From Pseudomonas lijiangensis (GTDB lineage Bacteria; Pseudomonadota; Gammaproteobacteria; Pseudomonadales; Pseudomonadaceae): a DNA stretch of 64,000 nucleotides. This document shows, one piece after another, positions 28,644 through 39,683 of the stretch. Each line of letters begins with the position of its first letter. The stretch's first letter is position 1. Made by a program: the position numbers and the translations under genes. The notes beneath the pieces were generated by a model. It made no database searches. It was not told the DNA's origin and was given only the letters and a program-made list of their open reading frames with translations. The stretch lies in assembly GCF_018968705.1 (NCBI RefSeq), contig NZ_CP076668.1, forward strand, positions 1,674,001 through 1,738,000. The letters run 5' to 3'.

Positions 28644-29438
28644 TCACTCTTCGATGTTGCCCATCGCGGTGGTGTTGAAACCGCCGTCGACGTACATGAT
28701 TTCACCGCTGATGCCGGACGCCAGGTCCGAGCACAGGAAGGCGCCGGCGTTGCCGACTTCTTCGATGGTGACGTTGCGACGCAGCGGGGTTTGCGCTTCG
28801 TTGGCGGCCAGCATCTTGCGGAAGTTCTTGATGCCGGAAGCTGCCAGAGTGCGGATCGGGCCAGCCGATACGGCGTTGACGCGAGTGCCTTCCGGACCGA
28901 GGCTGCCTGCCAGGTAACGAACACCGGCTTCCAGGCTGGCCTTGGCCATGCCCATCACGTTGTAGTTAGGCATGGTGCGCTCTGCGCCCAGGTACGACAG
29001 GGTCAGCAGACTGCCATTGCGGCCTTTCATCATTTCGCGACCGGCCTTGGCCAGGGCGACGAAGCTGTAGGCGCTGATGTCGTGAGCGATGCGGAAGCCG
29101 TCACGGGTGGTGGCCTCGGTGAAGTCGCCATCGAGCTGGTCGCCCGGAGCGAAGCCTACGGAGTGAACGATGACGTCCAGGCCGTCCCACTTCTTGCTCA
29201 GCTCTTCAAAGACCTTGTTGATCTCTTCGTCGCTGGCTACGTCGCAAGGGAAGCACAGCTCAGGGCCCGAGCCCCAGCCTGCTGCGAACTCTTCGACACG
29301 GCCCTTGAGTTTGTCGTTCTGGTAGGTGAACGCAAGCTCGGCGCCTTCACGATGCATTGCGGCAGCGATGCCGGATGCGATGGACAGTTTGCTTGCGACA
29401 CCGACGATCAGGACGCGCTTACCGGCGAGAAAACCCAT
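28644..29438 (-). CDS. fabI: enoyl-ACP reductase (NADH), FabI type
   Basis: Catalyses the last step of each fatty-acid elongation cycle, reducing trans-2-enoyl-ACP. The 264-residue short-chain dehydrogenase starts with [19 protein letters not shown]. It shows the FabI-type catalytic pattern with [23 protein letters not shown], containing the tyrosine and lysine. A GAGGAA lies upstream of the ATG. The gene begins 18 bases after nppD ends, so it is likely read from the npp transcript as well as any promoter of its own. This fabI-npp neighbourhood is conserved in P. aeruginosa. Confidence 0.95.
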   Translation of the reverse strand: MGFLAGKRVLIVGVASKLSIASGIAAAMHREGAELAFTYQNDKLKGRVEEFAAGWGSGPELCFPCDVASDEEINKVFEELSKKWDGLDVIVHSVGFAPGDQLDGDFTEATTRDGFRIAHDISAYSFVALAKAGREMMKGRNGSLLTLSYLGAERTMPNYNVMGMAKASLEAGVRYLAGSLGPEGTRVNAVSAGPIRTLAASGIKNFRKMLAANEAQTPLRRNVTIEEVGNAGAFLCSDLASGISGEIMYVDGGFNTTAMGNIEE

Positions 29439-29456
29439 GTGTTGTTCCTCTTCAGG

Positions 29457-31067
29457 TTAATCGACAGCTACCGGCGCCAGAAAGGCGGCTTCCAGTAGCT
29501 GCTGTGTATAAGGATGTTGCGGTGCGGCGAAGATATCCTGCGCCACACCCTGTTCGACCACTTTGCCTTGCTTGACCACCATCAACTGGTGGCTCAGCGC
29601 TTTGACGACAGCCAGGTCATGGCTGATGAACAAATACGTCAGGTTGTACTTGGTTTGCAGCGAGCGCAGTAACTCGACTACCTGGCGCTGCACTGTCCGG
29701 TCGAGGGCCGATGTCGGCTCGTCCAGCAGAATCAGCGCCGGTTTTAACACCAATGCACGGGCTACGGCGATTCGCTGCCTTTGCCCACCCGAGAACTCGT
29801 GGGGGTAGCGGTGCCGGGTTTCCGGGTCCAGACCTACTTCCCTGAGTGCCTCGATAATAGCCGTTTCCTGCTCGGCCTCCGTCCCCATGCCATGAATGCG
29901 CAGGCCTTCGCCCACGATATCGCTCACTGACATGCGCGGGCTCAGACTGCCGAACGGGTCCTGGAACACCACCTGGATCTGTCTGCGCAGCGGACGAATC
30001 TGCTGTTGCGACAGGCCATTGAGCGGTTTGCCCTGGAACCGTATGGCGCCCTCGCTGCCGATGAGCCTGAGTATTGCCAGGCCCAGCGTCGATTTGCCCG
30101 ATCCACTTTCACCGACAATCCCCAGTGTCTGGCCTTGAGGCAGGCTGAAGCGAATACCATCCACCGCCTTGACGTGATCGACGGTTCGCTTGAGCAGGCC
30201 TTTCTTGATCGGGAACCAGACTTTCAGGTCCTCGACTTCAAGCAGTGGAGCGCCAGCCGGGTTGGTCGAAGGACCGCCGCTGGGCTCTGCACTGAGCAAC
30301 ACCTGGGTGTACGGATGCTGTGGTGAACGGAACAGCTCTTCGCACAATGCTTGTTCGACGATGCAACCGCGCTGCATGACACATACGCGATTGGCTATTT
30401 GCCTCACAACGTTCAAATCATGGCTGATCAACAGCAATGCCATGCCCAGGCGAGCCTGTAATTGCTTGAGCAATTCAAGGATTTTCAGCTGTACCGTGAC
30501 GTCCAGCGCAGTGGTCGGTTCGTCGGCAATCAGCAGCTCGGGCTCGTTGGCCAGAGCCATGGCGATCATGACGCGCTGGCGCTGGCCGCCTGACAGCTCG
30601 TGAGGCAGGGCCTTGAGGCGCTTGTGCGGTTCGGGGATGCCGACCATTTCCAGCAGTTCCAGCGTGCGCGCCGTGGCGGCCTTGCCGGTGAGCCCCTTGT
30701 GCAGGCCGAGCACTTCGTTGATCTGCTTTTCCACCGAATGCAGCGGATTGAGCGAGGTCATGGGCTCCTGGAAAATCATGGCAATGCGATTGCCACGAAT
30801 GGAGCGCAGTTTTTTCTCGTCCATCTTCAACAGGTCATCGCCCGCATAGCGGATGGTGCCGGCAGGATGGGTGGCAATGGGGTAGGGCAGCAGGCGCAGG
30901 ATCGAGTGCGCAGTGACCGACTTGCCGGAGCCGCTTTCGCCGACCAGAGCCAGGGTTTCGCCGCGGCGGATATCGAAGCTGATGTTTTCCACCACGCGCT
31001 GGCGCGACTCGCCTGTCACGAACTCGACCGCCAGATCGCGGATTTCGATCAGATTGTCATTGTTCAT
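29457..31067 (-). CDS. nppD: peptide/nucleoside-antibiotic ABC importer, double ATPase (NppD / YejF)
   Basis: A 536-residue fused ATPase with two complete nucleotide-binding domains. The first has Walker [11 protein letters not shown] and signature LSGGQRQRV. The second has [10 protein letters not shown] and [15 protein letters not shown]. Each domain carries the oligopeptide-type C-terminal extension (QHPYTQ). I start at ATG 31067, which has AAGGAAATG upstream, eight residues after the longest open frame. It lies one base after nppC. It energises uptake of the Npp substrates, which in P. aeruginosa include peptidyl nucleoside antibiotics; enteric Yej takes up microcin C. Confidence 0.9.
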   Translation of the reverse strand: MNNDNLIEIRDLAVEFVTGESRQRVVENISFDIRRGETLALVGESGSGKSVTAHSILRLLPYPIATHPAGTIRYAGDDLLKMDEKKLRSIRGNRIAMIFQEPMTSLNPLHSVEKQINEVLGLHKGLTGKAATARTLELLEMVGIPEPHKRLKALPHELSGGQRQRVMIAMALANEPELLIADEPTTALDVTVQLKILELLKQLQARLGMALLLISHDLNVVRQIANRVCVMQRGCIVEQALCEELFRSPQHPYTQVLLSAEPSGGPSTNPAGAPLLEVEDLKVWFPIKKGLLKRTVDHVKAVDGIRFSLPQGQTLGIVGESGSGKSTLGLAILRLIGSEGAIRFQGKPLNGLSQQQIRPLRRQIQVVFQDPFGSLSPRMSVSDIVGEGLRIHGMGTEAEQETAIIEALREVGLDPETRHRYPHEFSGGQRQRIAVARALVLKPALILLDEPTSALDRTVQRQVVELLRSLQTKYNLTYLFISHDLAVVKALSHQLMVVKQGKVVEQGVAQDIFAAPQHPYTQQLLEAAFLAPVAVD

Positions 31068-31068
31068 T

Positions 31069-32088
31069 TCATTTCCTTGGGTCGAAAGCATCGCGGGCGG
31101 ATTCGCCGATGAACACCAGCAGGCTCAGCATCAGTGCCAGTACGGCAAAGGCGCTGATCCCGAGCCAGGGAGCCTGCAGATTGGATTTGCCCTGCGCAAC
31201 CAGTTCGCCCAGGGAAGGCGAGCCAGCGGGCAGGCCGAAGCCCAGGAAGTCCAGCGCCGTCAGGGTGCCGATGGCACCGGTCAGAATGAACGGCATGAAG
31301 GTCATGGTCGACACCATGGCATTGGGCAGGATGTGGCGGAACATGATTGCGCCGTTCTCCATACCCAGCGCCCGGGCGGCGCGCACGTATTCCAGATTGC
31401 GGCCGCGCAGGAACTCGGCGCGTACCACGTCCACCAGACTCATCCAGGAAAACAGCAGCATGATGCCCAGCAGCCACCAGAAATTGGGTTGCACGAAGCT
31501 GGCCAGAATAATCAGCAGGTACAGCACCGGCAGGCCTGACCAGACTTCCAGGAAGCGCTGGCCCAGGAGGTCCACCCAGCCGCCATAGAAACCCTGCAAT
31601 GCCCCGGCAATCACCCCGATGACGGAGCTGAGCACCGTCAGGATCAGGGCGAACAGCACCGAGATGCGGAAACCGTAGATGACCCTGGCCAGAACATCGC
31701 GTCCCTGATCGTCGGTGCCCAGCAGGTTCTCGCTGGAAGGCGGCGCGGGGGCCGGGACTTTCAGGTCATAGTTGATGCTCTGATAGCTGAACGGAATGGG
31801 CGCCCACAGGGTCCAGCCGTTCTTCTGCGCCAGCAATTCCTTGATGTACGGGCTTTTGTAGTTGGCTTCCAGCGGGAATTCACCACCAAAGGTGGTTTCC
31901 GGGTAGCGCTTGACTACAGGGAAGAACCATTCGCCGTCATAGCGCACGGCCAGCGGCTTGTCGTTGGCGATCAGTTCGGCGCCCATGCTCAGGCCGAACA
32001 GGATCAGAAACAGCCACAGCGACCACCAGCCGCGCTTGTTGGCCTTGAAACGCTCGAAGCGGCGGCGATTGAGAGGAGACAGCTTCAT
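31069..32088 (-). CDS. nppC: ABC importer permease NppC / YejE
   Basis: A 339-residue inner-membrane permease of the DppC/OppC family. It has one N-terminal membrane helix (WWSLWLFLILFGLSMGAELI), a large periplasmic domain (about residues 45-130) that is characteristic of YejE, and then five more helices. The EAA loop region is EYVRAARALGMENGAIMFRHILPNA. The start at 32088 (MKLSPLNRRR) has AGGAAG upstream and lies one base past the nppB stop; the longer frame reaches into nppB. Confidence 0.9.
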   Translation of the reverse strand: MKLSPLNRRRFERFKANKRGWWSLWLFLILFGLSMGAELIANDKPLAVRYDGEWFFPVVKRYPETTFGGEFPLEANYKSPYIKELLAQKNGWTLWAPIPFSYQSINYDLKVPAPAPPSSENLLGTDDQGRDVLARVIYGFRISVLFALILTVLSSVIGVIAGALQGFYGGWVDLLGQRFLEVWSGLPVLYLLIILASFVQPNFWWLLGIMLLFSWMSLVDVVRAEFLRGRNLEYVRAARALGMENGAIMFRHILPNAMVSTMTFMPFILTGAIGTLTALDFLGFGLPAGSPSLGELVAQGKSNLQAPWLGISAFAVLALMLSLLVFIGESARDAFDPRK

Positions 32089-32089
32089 A

Positions 32090-33163
32090 TCAATGCTTCC
32101 TGCTTTCAAAGTCGATGCGCGGATCCACGAGGGTGTAAGTGAGGTCGCCGATCAGTTTCACTAGAAGCCCCAGAAGGGTAAAGATGAACAGGGTGCCGAA
32201 GACCACCGGGTAGTCGCGGTTGATGGCTGCCTCGAAGCTCATCAGGCCCAAGCCGTCGAGAGAGAAGATCACTTCCACCAGCAACGATCCGGTAAAGAAG
32301 ATGCCCATGAAGGCGGACGGGAAACCGGCGATCACCAGCAACATGGCGTTGCGGAACACATGGCCGTACAGCACGCGGTTATTGCTCAGGCCCTTGGCCT
32401 TTGCGGTCACGACGTACTGCTTGCTGATTTCGTCCAGGAAGCTGTTCTTGGTCAGCAGGGTCATGGTGGCGAAGTTACCGATCACCAGCGCTGTCACCGG
32501 TAGCACCAGGTGCCAGAAGTAGTCGCCGATCTTGCCCAGGGTGCTCATCTCGTCAAAGCCGTTGGACGTCAGGCCGCGCAACGGGAACCAGTTGAAGTAA
32601 CTGCCACCGGCAAACAGCACGATCAGCAGGATCGCGAACAGGAAGGCGGGAATGGCATAGCCGACGATGATGGCCGAGCTGGTCCAGACATCGAAATGGC
32701 TGCCATGGCGCGTGGCCTTGGCGATGCCCAGCGGGATCGACACCAGATACATGATCAGGGTGCTCCACAGCCCGAGGGAGATGGACACCGGCATCTTCTC
32801 GACAATCAGGTCGATCACCTTCGCATCGCGAAAGAAGCTGTCACCGAAATCCAGCGTCGCGTAGTTCTTGATCATGATCCACAAGCGCTCCGGTGCCGAC
32901 TTGTCGAAGCCGTACATGCGCTCGATTTCCTTGACCAGCGCCGGGTCCAGGCCCTGCGCGCCGCGATAGTTGGAGCCGGCCACCGAGACTTCCGAGCCGC
33001 CACCGGCGATGCGGCTGGTGGCACCGTCGAAGCCTTCGATCTTGGCGATCATCTGCTCCACCGGGCCACCGGGAGCGGCCTGGATGATGATGAAGTTGAT
33101 GATCAGAATGCCGAACAGGGTCGGGATAATCAGCAGCAGGCGCCGGAGAATATAAGCCAGCAT
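32090..33163 (-). CDS. nppB: ABC importer permease NppB / YejB
   Basis: A 357-residue DppB/OppB-type permease. The first helix is at the N-terminus ([24 protein letters not shown]), followed by the periplasmic loop with APGGP, which is typical of the family. The EAA loop lies around [26 protein letters not shown] Gly/Ser-rich linker ([12 protein letters not shown]) enlarges the first periplasmic loop, as in YejB. It begins one base after nppA2 ends, as part of a tightly packed operon. Confidence 0.9.
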   Translation of the reverse strand: MLAYILRRLLLIIPTLFGILIINFIIIQAAPGGPVEQMIAKIEGFDGATSRIAGGGSEVSVAGSNYRGAQGLDPALVKEIERMYGFDKSAPERLWIMIKNYATLDFGDSFFRDAKVIDLIVEKMPVSISLGLWSTLIMYLVSIPLGIAKATRHGSHFDVWTSSAIIVGYAIPAFLFAILLIVLFAGGSYFNWFPLRGLTSNGFDEMSTLGKIGDYFWHLVLPVTALVIGNFATMTLLTKNSFLDEISKQYVVTAKAKGLSNNRVLYGHVFRNAMLLVIAGFPSAFMGIFFTGSLLVEVIFSLDGLGLMSFEAAINRDYPVVFGTLFIFTLLGLLVKLIGDLTYTLVDPRIDFESRKH

Positions 33164-33164
33164 G

Positions 33165-35012
33165 TTATTGCTCCGTACTCGCAGGTTCAGCCTGCCCGTT
33201 GGCAGGTTGCTCGGGGACTGCCGGTTTTGCGTCCGGTTTCACCCACCAGGTCATCACGCCGATATCCGACAGTGCCTTTGCCTTGGGGTGAGCGATATGG
33301 TCCCAGTAGGCCACGCGCCAGGTCTTGATGTGCCAGTTGGGCACCACATAGAAGCCCCAGAGCAGCACCCTGTCCATGGCTTTGGTGTGGTCAATGAGGT
33401 CCTGGCGCGAGTCTGCGTTGATCAGGCCATCCACCAGCGTATCCACAGCCGGGTCCTTGAGGCCCATGAAGTTGCGGCTGCCAGGGTTGTCGGCACTGGA
33501 GGAATGGAAGTAGATCCGCTGTTCGTTGCCCGGAGAGCTGGATTGCGGGTAGCTGCTGACAATCATCTCGTAGTCACGCGAGCGCAGGCGGTTGATGTAT
33601 TCCGAAACGTCCACCCGGCGAATGTTCAGCTCGATTCCCAGGTCGTTCAGGTTGCGCTTGTAGGGCAGCAGAACCCGCTCGAACTCGGTCTGGGCCAGCA
33701 GGAACTCCAGTTTGACCGGGTTGCCCTGGGTATCGACCATCTTGTCGTTGACGATCTTCCAGCCCGCTTCCTGCAAGAGCTGGAAGGCGCGGCGCAATTG
33801 CGGGCGAATCATGCCGCTGCCGTCATTGACCGGCAGTTTGTATTCTTCGTTGAAGACCCGATCGGGGATCTTGCCGCGCAAGGGTTCCAGAATGGCCAGT
33901 TCCTGGGGCGACGGGAGGCCGCGGGCGGCCATCTCTGAATTGTCGAAATAGCTTTTGGTGCGGCTGTAGGAGCCGTTGAACAGTTGCTTGTTGGTCCACT
34001 CGAAATCCAGCAGCAGCGTCAGGGCCTCGCGAACCCGTATGTCCTGAAACACCGGTTTGCGCAGGTTGAAAACGAAACCCTGCATGCCGGTCGGGTTGCC
34101 GTTGGGCAGCTCTTCCTTGATCAGGCGCCCGTCGCGCACAGCTGGCGTGTTGTAGGCGGTGGCCCAGTTCTTGGCGCTTGTTTCCAGCCAGTAGTCGAAC
34201 TGCCCGGCCTTGCCGGCTTCCAGGGCGACGGTGTTGTCACGGTAGTAATCGGTGGTCAGGACATCGAAGTTATAGAAGCCCTTGTTGATCGGCAGATCCT
34301 TGGCCCAGTAGTCCTTGACCCGCTCGTAGCGTACCGAGCGTCCGGCCTTGACCTCGGCCACCTTGTAGGGGCCGCTGCCCAGCGGGACGTCCAGATTGCT
34401 TTTGCTGAAATCCCGGGTCGCCCAGAAATGCTTGGGCAGTACCGGCAACTGGCCGATGATCAGCGGCATTTCGCGGTTGTTCTTGTGCTTGAACTTGAAC
34501 AGCACGCGCAGGGGATCTTCGGCAATCACCTGATCCACATCGGCGTAGTAGCCGCGGTACATGGGCGAGCCATGTTTCATCAGGGTTTCAAAGCTGAACA
34601 CCACATCTTCGGCACGTATCGGATGTCCGTCATGGAAGCGTGCTTCAGGGCGCAGGTAGAAGCGCACCCAGTCATTGTCCGGCGACTTTTCGATCTTGCC
34701 GGCAACCAGCCCGTACTCGGTGAAGGGTTCATCCAGGCTGCGGCTGGTGAGGGTGTCGTAGATCAGGCTGACATCGTCAGCGGCCACGCCCTTGTTGATG
34801 AACGGGTTGAGGCTGTCGAAACTGCCGAAGCCTGCCTGGCGGAACGTTCCGCCTTTGGGCGCGTCGGGGTTCACGTAATCGAAATGCTTGAAGTTGGCCG
34901 GGTATTTCGGGGCTTCGTCATACAGCGTCACGGCGTGCTGGGGAGCAGCCTGGGCGGTGCAGACGATACCGGCCAGGAATGCCTGTATGAACAGGGAGCG
35001 CAGTAGGGTCAT
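33165..35012 (-). CDS. nppA2: periplasmic binding protein NppA2 / YejA-like
   Basis: A 615-residue substrate-binding protein of the peptide/nickel family. Residues about 1-22 are a Sec signal peptide ([21 protein letters not shown]). Family markers include [25 protein letters not shown] and the [17 protein letters not shown] segment. The start at 35012 overlaps the nppA1 stop (ATGA) and has GGAGAAG upstream; the longer frame reads into nppA1. The C-terminal 25 residues are Pro/Ala/Glu-rich. It is one of two tandem binding proteins that feed a single permease. Confidence 0.88.
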   Translation of the reverse strand: MTLLRSLFIQAFLAGIVCTAQAAPQHAVTLYDEAPKYPANFKHFDYVNPDAPKGGTFRQAGFGSFDSLNPFINKGVAADDVSLIYDTLTSRSLDEPFTEYGLVAGKIEKSPDNDWVRFYLRPEARFHDGHPIRAEDVVFSFETLMKHGSPMYRGYYADVDQVIAEDPLRVLFKFKHKNNREMPLIIGQLPVLPKHFWATRDFSKSNLDVPLGSGPYKVAEVKAGRSVRYERVKDYWAKDLPINKGFYNFDVLTTDYYRDNTVALEAGKAGQFDYWLETSAKNWATAYNTPAVRDGRLIKEELPNGNPTGMQGFVFNLRKPVFQDIRVREALTLLLDFEWTNKQLFNGSYSRTKSYFDNSEMAARGLPSPQELAILEPLRGKIPDRVFNEEYKLPVNDGSGMIRPQLRRAFQLLQEAGWKIVNDKMVDTQGNPVKLEFLLAQTEFERVLLPYKRNLNDLGIELNIRRVDVSEYINRLRSRDYEMIVSSYPQSSSPGNEQRIYFHSSSADNPGSRNFMGLKDPAVDTLVDGLINADSRQDLIDHTKAMDRVLLWGFYVVPNWHIKTWRVAYWDHIAHPKAKALSDIGVMTWWVKPDAKPAVPEQPANGQAEPASTEQ

Positions 35013-36838
35013 CGGGTCTTCTCCGGAGTCTTGAGCCACCACGCACGCAGCCCCAGGGTATAGGGCGGGGTGGTGACCATGGCGAATCGATTGCGATAGG
35101 CCAGGCGATGATTGTTCAGGTACCAGTTCGGGATGCTGTAATGCTGTGATAACAACACACGATCAAGTGCGCGTGCCGTTGCGACTTGTTCATCATGAGT
35201 CTGTGCGGCCAGTAACTTGTTGAGCAGGCCGTCGACCACTGGGTTGGCGACATCTGCGTAGTTCTTGCTGCCATTGACCGAGGCCTGGCTGGAGTGGAAA
35301 TACTGCCACTGCTCAAGGCCTGGGCTGAGTGTCTGTTGCAGGGTCATGAGGATCATGTCGAAGTCGAAGTGATCCAGCCGTTGCTTGTACTGGGCACGGT
35401 CCACTGTCCGCAGGCCGGCTTCGATACCGATGCGGCGCAGGTCTTCTATATAAGGCTGCAGAATGCGTTCGAGGTTGGGGTTCACCAGAAGGATTTCAAA
35501 ACGCAGTGGCTGTTTGTCTGCATTGAGCAGGCCTTGCTCGGAGAGCGTCCAGCCTGCCTTGGCCAGCAGGCCCAGTGCCTTGCGCATGGTTTCCCGCGGG
35601 ATGCCTCGTGCATCGGTCTTCGACAGACTGAAAGGCTCGCTGAACAGGCTGGCTGGCAATTGGTCCCGGTAGGGTTCCAGCAGTTCCAGTTCGCGACCTG
35701 CAGGCAGGCCTGTCGCGGAAAACTCGCTGTTGGGGTAATAGCTGGTGGAGCGTGAATAGGCATCACTGAACAGTGCGCGGTTGGTCCACTCGAAATTGAA
35801 CATCATCCCCAGCGCCTCGCGAACCCTGATGTCGGCAAAGGTGCCGCGCCGGGTGTTCATGAACAGGCCCTGAGTCTGGGTCGGGATCTTGTGCGGAATC
35901 TGCGCCTTGATCACCTGGCCGTTGGCGACTGCCGGGAAGTTGTAGCCATTGGCCCAGTTCTTGGCCTGATGTTCGATATAAATGTCGAATTCACCCGCCT
36001 TGAAGGCTTCAAACGCCACATCGCTGTCGCGGTAGAACTCCACCTCGACACGATCGAAATTGTATTTGCCGCGATTGACCGGCAAGTCCTTGCCCCAGTA
36101 ATCCTTGACCCGCTCGAATACCAGCTGGCGTCCGGGCTGCACGCGGGTGATGCGGTAGGGACCGCTGCCCAGTGGCGGCTCGAAGGTCGTGGCCTTGAAG
36201 TCGCGGTCTTTCCAGTAATGCTGTGGCAATACCGCCAGTTCGCCCAGGCGCAGGATCAGCAGTGGATTGCCGGAGCGCTTGAAGACAAAGCGGATGCGAT
36301 GGCGGTTGAGGATGTCGACCCGCTGCACTTCCTGCAAGGCCGTGCGGTATTGTGGGTGACCGTCCTTGAGCAGCGTGCGGTACGAAAAGGCCACGTCATA
36401 GGCGGTAATCGGCTTGCCATCATGGAAGCGCGCCTGAGGGCGAAGGTTGAACACCACCCAGCTACGGTCCTCGCTGAACTCCACCGACTGGGCAATCAGC
36501 CCGTAACTTGACGTCGGTTCGTCACCGGACGGGTCGTATTGGCCGGTGCCCACCATCAAGGGCTCGTTCAGCTCGTTGACGCCGTATTGCAGGAAGTTAC
36601 CGGTCGAAACCGGGCTGGTGCCTTTGAAGGTATAAGGGTTGAGGGTGTCGAAAGTGCCGAAGGCCATCATTCGCAAGGTGCCACCTTTCGGCGCCTCGGG
36701 ATTGACCCAGTCGAAATGAGTGAAGCTTGCCGGGTACTTGAGAACGCCAAACTGCGCATAACCATTGCTTTCGCTGATGGCTGCGTTGGCACAGAAGCTC
36801 AAGGCCAGACAGATGAACAGCAGGAAGGGACGTATCAC
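35009..36838 (-). CDS. nppA1: periplasmic binding protein NppA1 / YejA-like
   Basis: A 609-residue paralog of the next gene, sharing VNPEAPKGGTLRMMAFGTFDTLNPY and RFHDGKPITAYDVAFSY. I choose GTG 36838 because it gives a compact signal peptide (MIRPFLLFICLALSFCANAA); the frame stays open 24 codons further upstream, but that would bury the signal. The ribosome-binding site is weak. First gene of nppA1A2BCD(-fabI). The two binding proteins are similar but clearly diverged, so they may have different ligands. Confidence 0.85.
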   Translation of the reverse strand: MIRPFLLFICLALSFCANAAISESNGYAQFGVLKYPASFTHFDWVNPEAPKGGTLRMMAFGTFDTLNPYTFKGTSPVSTGNFLQYGVNELNEPLMVGTGQYDPSGDEPTSSYGLIAQSVEFSEDRSWVVFNLRPQARFHDGKPITAYDVAFSYRTLLKDGHPQYRTALQEVQRVDILNRHRIRFVFKRSGNPLLILRLGELAVLPQHYWKDRDFKATTFEPPLGSGPYRITRVQPGRQLVFERVKDYWGKDLPVNRGKYNFDRVEVEFYRDSDVAFEAFKAGEFDIYIEHQAKNWANGYNFPAVANGQVIKAQIPHKIPTQTQGLFMNTRRGTFADIRVREALGMMFNFEWTNRALFSDAYSRSTSYYPNSEFSATGLPAGRELELLEPYRDQLPASLFSEPFSLSKTDARGIPRETMRKALGLLAKAGWTLSEQGLLNADKQPLRFEILLVNPNLERILQPYIEDLRRIGIEAGLRTVDRAQYKQRLDHFDFDMILMTLQQTLSPGLEQWQYFHSSQASVNGSKNYADVANPVVDGLLNKLLAAQTHDEQVATARALDRVLLSQHYSIPNWYLNNHRLAYRNRFAMVTTPPYTLGLRAWWLKTPEKTR

Positions 36839-36960
36839 GATCCAGACGGCTTGGGCTTTCGGGTCGCTAACAGTAACAGCTTGTCCCGGCTGGAAAAAGA
36901 CCGCAGGCAATGCAGGAGATCATCCGTCGCCTCGGCGCCGCGCTGTCGCTCAGCAAATAC

Positions 36961-37050
36961 GTAGGAGCGCGCTTGCCCGCGATCGAGTGCGAAGCGCTCG
37001 CAAAATCTACGACTGCTAACGCAGCCGGTCGCGGGCAAGCGCGCTCCTAC
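36961..37050. repeat. REPIN-like inverted repeat, second family
   Basis: GTAGGAGCGCGCTTGCCCGC... at 36961-36982 is repeated in inverted form at 37029-37050 with a 46-base spacer that includes a small GCGAAGCGCTCGC palindrome. The arm sequence differs from the other REPINs in the window. It fills the 306-base gap between mltD and nppA1, with the nppA1 promoter presumably between it and the gene. Confidence 0.85.
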
Positions 37051-37144
37051 CTTGTAATTCATGATGTTGCGTTATGTTTGATGAGAGAGATGGTCTGAAC
37101 GACCACTTGCCCCGAGGTTGCTCCAGGGCAGGTGGCCGGCGTCA

Positions 37145-38725
37145 TCAATGAGGCAGGTAGACAGTCAGGGTCTGGCCGGGTTTGAGGGCCTGACCGGTAC
37201 GTGGGTTCCAGCGCTTGAGATGCTTCATGTCGACATTGAAGCGCTTGGCGACCAGATACATCGAGTCGCCTTTCTGGATCTTGTACTGCATGGATTTCTT
37301 GTCGCCGGGCTCGGCGCTGGCGGTTGCCGTGCTATTGGCCTTGCCAGCCTGTACGACCAGCGTCTGGCCGATCTGGAGCTTGTTGCCGGAAAGCTTGTTC
37401 CAGCGTTGCAGCTCTACGACATCAACCTTGTGTGCCTGAGCGATGCTCGACAGGTTGTCGCCACTCCTGACCTTGTAGCTGCGACCGGTGGCCGGCTTGT
37501 CGTTGCTGGCCAGTTCCTCGAACACCGGTTGCGAGGACTTCATGCCCGGCTGGACCGGAATGTTCAGGGACTGACCTGCCTTCAGCCTGCTGCCTGACAG
37601 CCTGTTATTGCTCTTGATCGAACTGACGGTCACCTGATAACGACTGGCGAGGCTTTCCAGCGTATCGCCACGGCGCACGCGGTAGGGCTGCCATGCGGTC
37701 AGCTCTTCGGGCTTCATGGCCGACAGGCTTGCGGTCAACAGTTGGGCCTTGGATGTCGGCACCAGCAAATGCTGAGGGCCGTCGATGGTCAGGCGTTTCT
37801 TGAAGGCCGGGTTGAGCTGGATGAGCTCGTCTTCGTCGATATTGGCCAGGCTCGCGACCTTGGACAGGTCGACACGCTTGTTGAGTTCGACGACTTCGAA
37901 ATAGGGTTCGTTGGCAATCGGGTTCAGGTTGACGCCATAGGCATCCGGCGACAGAACCACCTGGGACAGGGCCAGCAGTTTGGGCACGTAGTCACGTGTT
38001 TCCTGTGGCAGCGGCAGGTTCCAGTAGTCCGTAGGCAGGCCGAGTTTCTCGTTGCGTTCGATGGCGCGGCTGACCGTGCCTTCGCCGGCATTGTAGGCGG
38101 CCAGTGCCAGCAGCCAGTCGCCGTTGAACATGTCATGCAGGCGCGTCAGGTAATCCATGGCGGCCACGGTGGACGCCTGGATGTCGCGTCGGCCGTCATA
38201 GAAACTGGTCTGGCGCAGATTGAAATAACGCCCGGTGGACGGGATGAACTGCCACAGGCCGACAGCCTGGCTGCGGGAAATGGCCATCGGGTTGTAGGCG
38301 CTTTCGATCACTGGCAGCAGGGCCAGTTCGAGGGGCATGTTGCGTTCTTCAAGGCGCTCGACGATGTAATGCATGTAGAGGCTGCCACGCTCGCCTGCGC
38401 CTTCCAGAAAGGAAGGGTTGTTGGCGAACCACAGACGCTGCTGGTCGATACGCGGGTTCTGATCGTTGTTCTGTTGCAACTGGAAGCCCTGACGCATGCG
38501 CTCCCAGATATCCTGAGGCGGGGCCACCTGGTTTGGCGTCTGGGTGATGAAGATGGGTTTTTGCTTTACATGGGTGGCCAGGTTGGACGTGCGGTAAGTG
38601 CTGCTGGGCTCGACGTGACTGGTGGTCTGACAGCCTGCCAGCAGGGCGCTCGCGGCTACAGCCACAGCCTGTGCGAGCCGAGTCAATGCGTCCGGATTGA
38701 GGTGTTTATGTGTGAGTGACGACAT
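37145..38725 (-). CDS. mltD: membrane-bound lytic murein transglycosylase D
   Basis: A 526-residue outer-membrane lipoprotein that cleaves peptidoglycan glycan strands. The signal peptide ends in a lipobox (ASALLAGC, cysteine about residue 32). The SLT domain follows, with catalytic glutamate in LLPVIESAYNPMAIS and the AAYNAGEGTV motif. Three LysM peptidoglycan-binding repeats lie in the C-terminal third; they begin YRVRRGDTL (near residue 346), YKVRSGDNL and YKIQKGDSM, and end with the protein. Gene order gloB / mltD / npp matches P. aeruginosa. Confidence 0.95.
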   Translation of the reverse strand: MSSLTHKHLNPDALTRLAQAVAVAASALLAGCQTTSHVEPSSTYRTSNLATHVKQKPIFITQTPNQVAPPQDIWERMRQGFQLQQNNDQNPRIDQQRLWFANNPSFLEGAGERGSLYMHYIVERLEERNMPLELALLPVIESAYNPMAISRSQAVGLWQFIPSTGRYFNLRQTSFYDGRRDIQASTVAAMDYLTRLHDMFNGDWLLALAAYNAGEGTVSRAIERNEKLGLPTDYWNLPLPQETRDYVPKLLALSQVVLSPDAYGVNLNPIANEPYFEVVELNKRVDLSKVASLANIDEDELIQLNPAFKKRLTIDGPQHLLVPTSKAQLLTASLSAMKPEELTAWQPYRVRRGDTLESLASRYQVTVSSIKSNNRLSGSRLKAGQSLNIPVQPGMKSSQPVFEELASNDKPATGRSYKVRSGDNLSSIAQAHKVDVVELQRWNKLSGNKLQIGQTLVVQAGKANSTATASAEPGDKKSMQYKIQKGDSMYLVAKRFNVDMKHLKRWNPRTGQALKPGQTLTVYLPH

Positions 38726-38823
38726 TGGCTGGGGGGGACTTCCAGGCGAAAATGTCGGGCGATTCTAGAAAGCGTCCCCCCAACGGTCAACCTTTCAGAA
38801 CTTTTGTGCCGATCCCTCGCTCT

Positions 38824-39603
38824 TTAGAACGTATCTTTCCAGGCCCTCAAGCTAGCAAAAACCTCGCTCGGCGAGCGGTTTTCATGGCCGCTCCGTTCGT
38901 CCGCTTTTTCTTTAACAGATGTTTCCCCGACCCTCAGGAAGGGGTTGGTGCGTCGTTCCAGAGCTAGATTGGAAGGCAGGCTGATGCGATTTTCGCTGCG
39001 CCACTGGCTGACTTGAGCCAGACGTTCGGCAATGTCCCGATTGTCCGGCTCCACGGCCTGGGCAAAACGCAGATTGCTCAGGGTGTACTCGTGGGCGCAG
39101 TAGATCAGCGTGCTGTCTGGCAATGCCGCCAGTCGGCTCAGGGATTCATGCATCTGCTGAGGCGTCCCTTCGAACAGACGACCGCAGCCAGCGGCGAACA
39201 GGGTGTCGCCACTGAACAGCACGGGAGAGGTGGCATCATGGTGATAGAAGGCGATATGGCCCAGGGTATGGCCCGGTACGGCATGGACCACGAAGTCCTG
39301 GCCCAGAACCGATACCCGGTCATTGTCGGTCAGCGCGACATCACGGGCCGGAATGTTTTCCGTGGCCGGTCCGAGCACGCGGGCACCTGTGGCCTGCTTG
39401 AGACGCACGACACCGCCGACATGGTCGTTGTGATGGTGGGTGATCAGGATGTCGGTCAGTTGCCAGCCGGGATTCTGCTCCAGCCAGTCGAGTACCGGTT
39501 GTGCGTCACCCGGGTCGACTACAGCGCAGCGCTGAGTGGAAAGGTCTTGTAACAACCAGATGTAGTTATCGTTGAAAGCGTGCAGAGCGTGTATCTGTAT
39601 CAT
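38824..39603 (-). CDS. gloB: hydroxyacylglutathione hydrolase (glyoxalase II)
   Basis: Hydrolyses S-lactoylglutathione to lactate and glutathione in methylglyoxal detoxification. The 259-residue metallo-beta-lactamase-fold enzyme has the binuclear metal motif [10 protein letters not shown], a downstream PGHTLGH, the metal-bridging region [13 protein letters not shown] and the glutathione-site histidine region CAHEYT. It starts at ATG 39603 ([10 protein letters not shown]); the longer frame adds nine residues that are not family-like. It diverges from the methyltransferase gene. Confidence 0.95.
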   Translation of the reverse strand: MIQIHALHAFNDNYIWLLQDLSTQRCAVVDPGDAQPVLDWLEQNPGWQLTDILITHHHNDHVGGVVRLKQATGARVLGPATENIPARDVALTDNDRVSVLGQDFVVHAVPGHTLGHIAFYHHDATSPVLFSGDTLFAAGCGRLFEGTPQQMHESLSRLAALPDSTLIYCAHEYTLSNLRFAQAVEPDNRDIAERLAQVSQWRSENRISLPSNLALERRTNPFLRVGETSVKEKADERSGHENRSPSEVFASLRAWKDTF

Positions 39604-39683
39604 GGGCGCAGTTCGCACATCAGGAAACAATGGTGCATCTTAGTCTTTGATGCGGCTGCAAGCGAACCCCAAGGAGACCTCAC

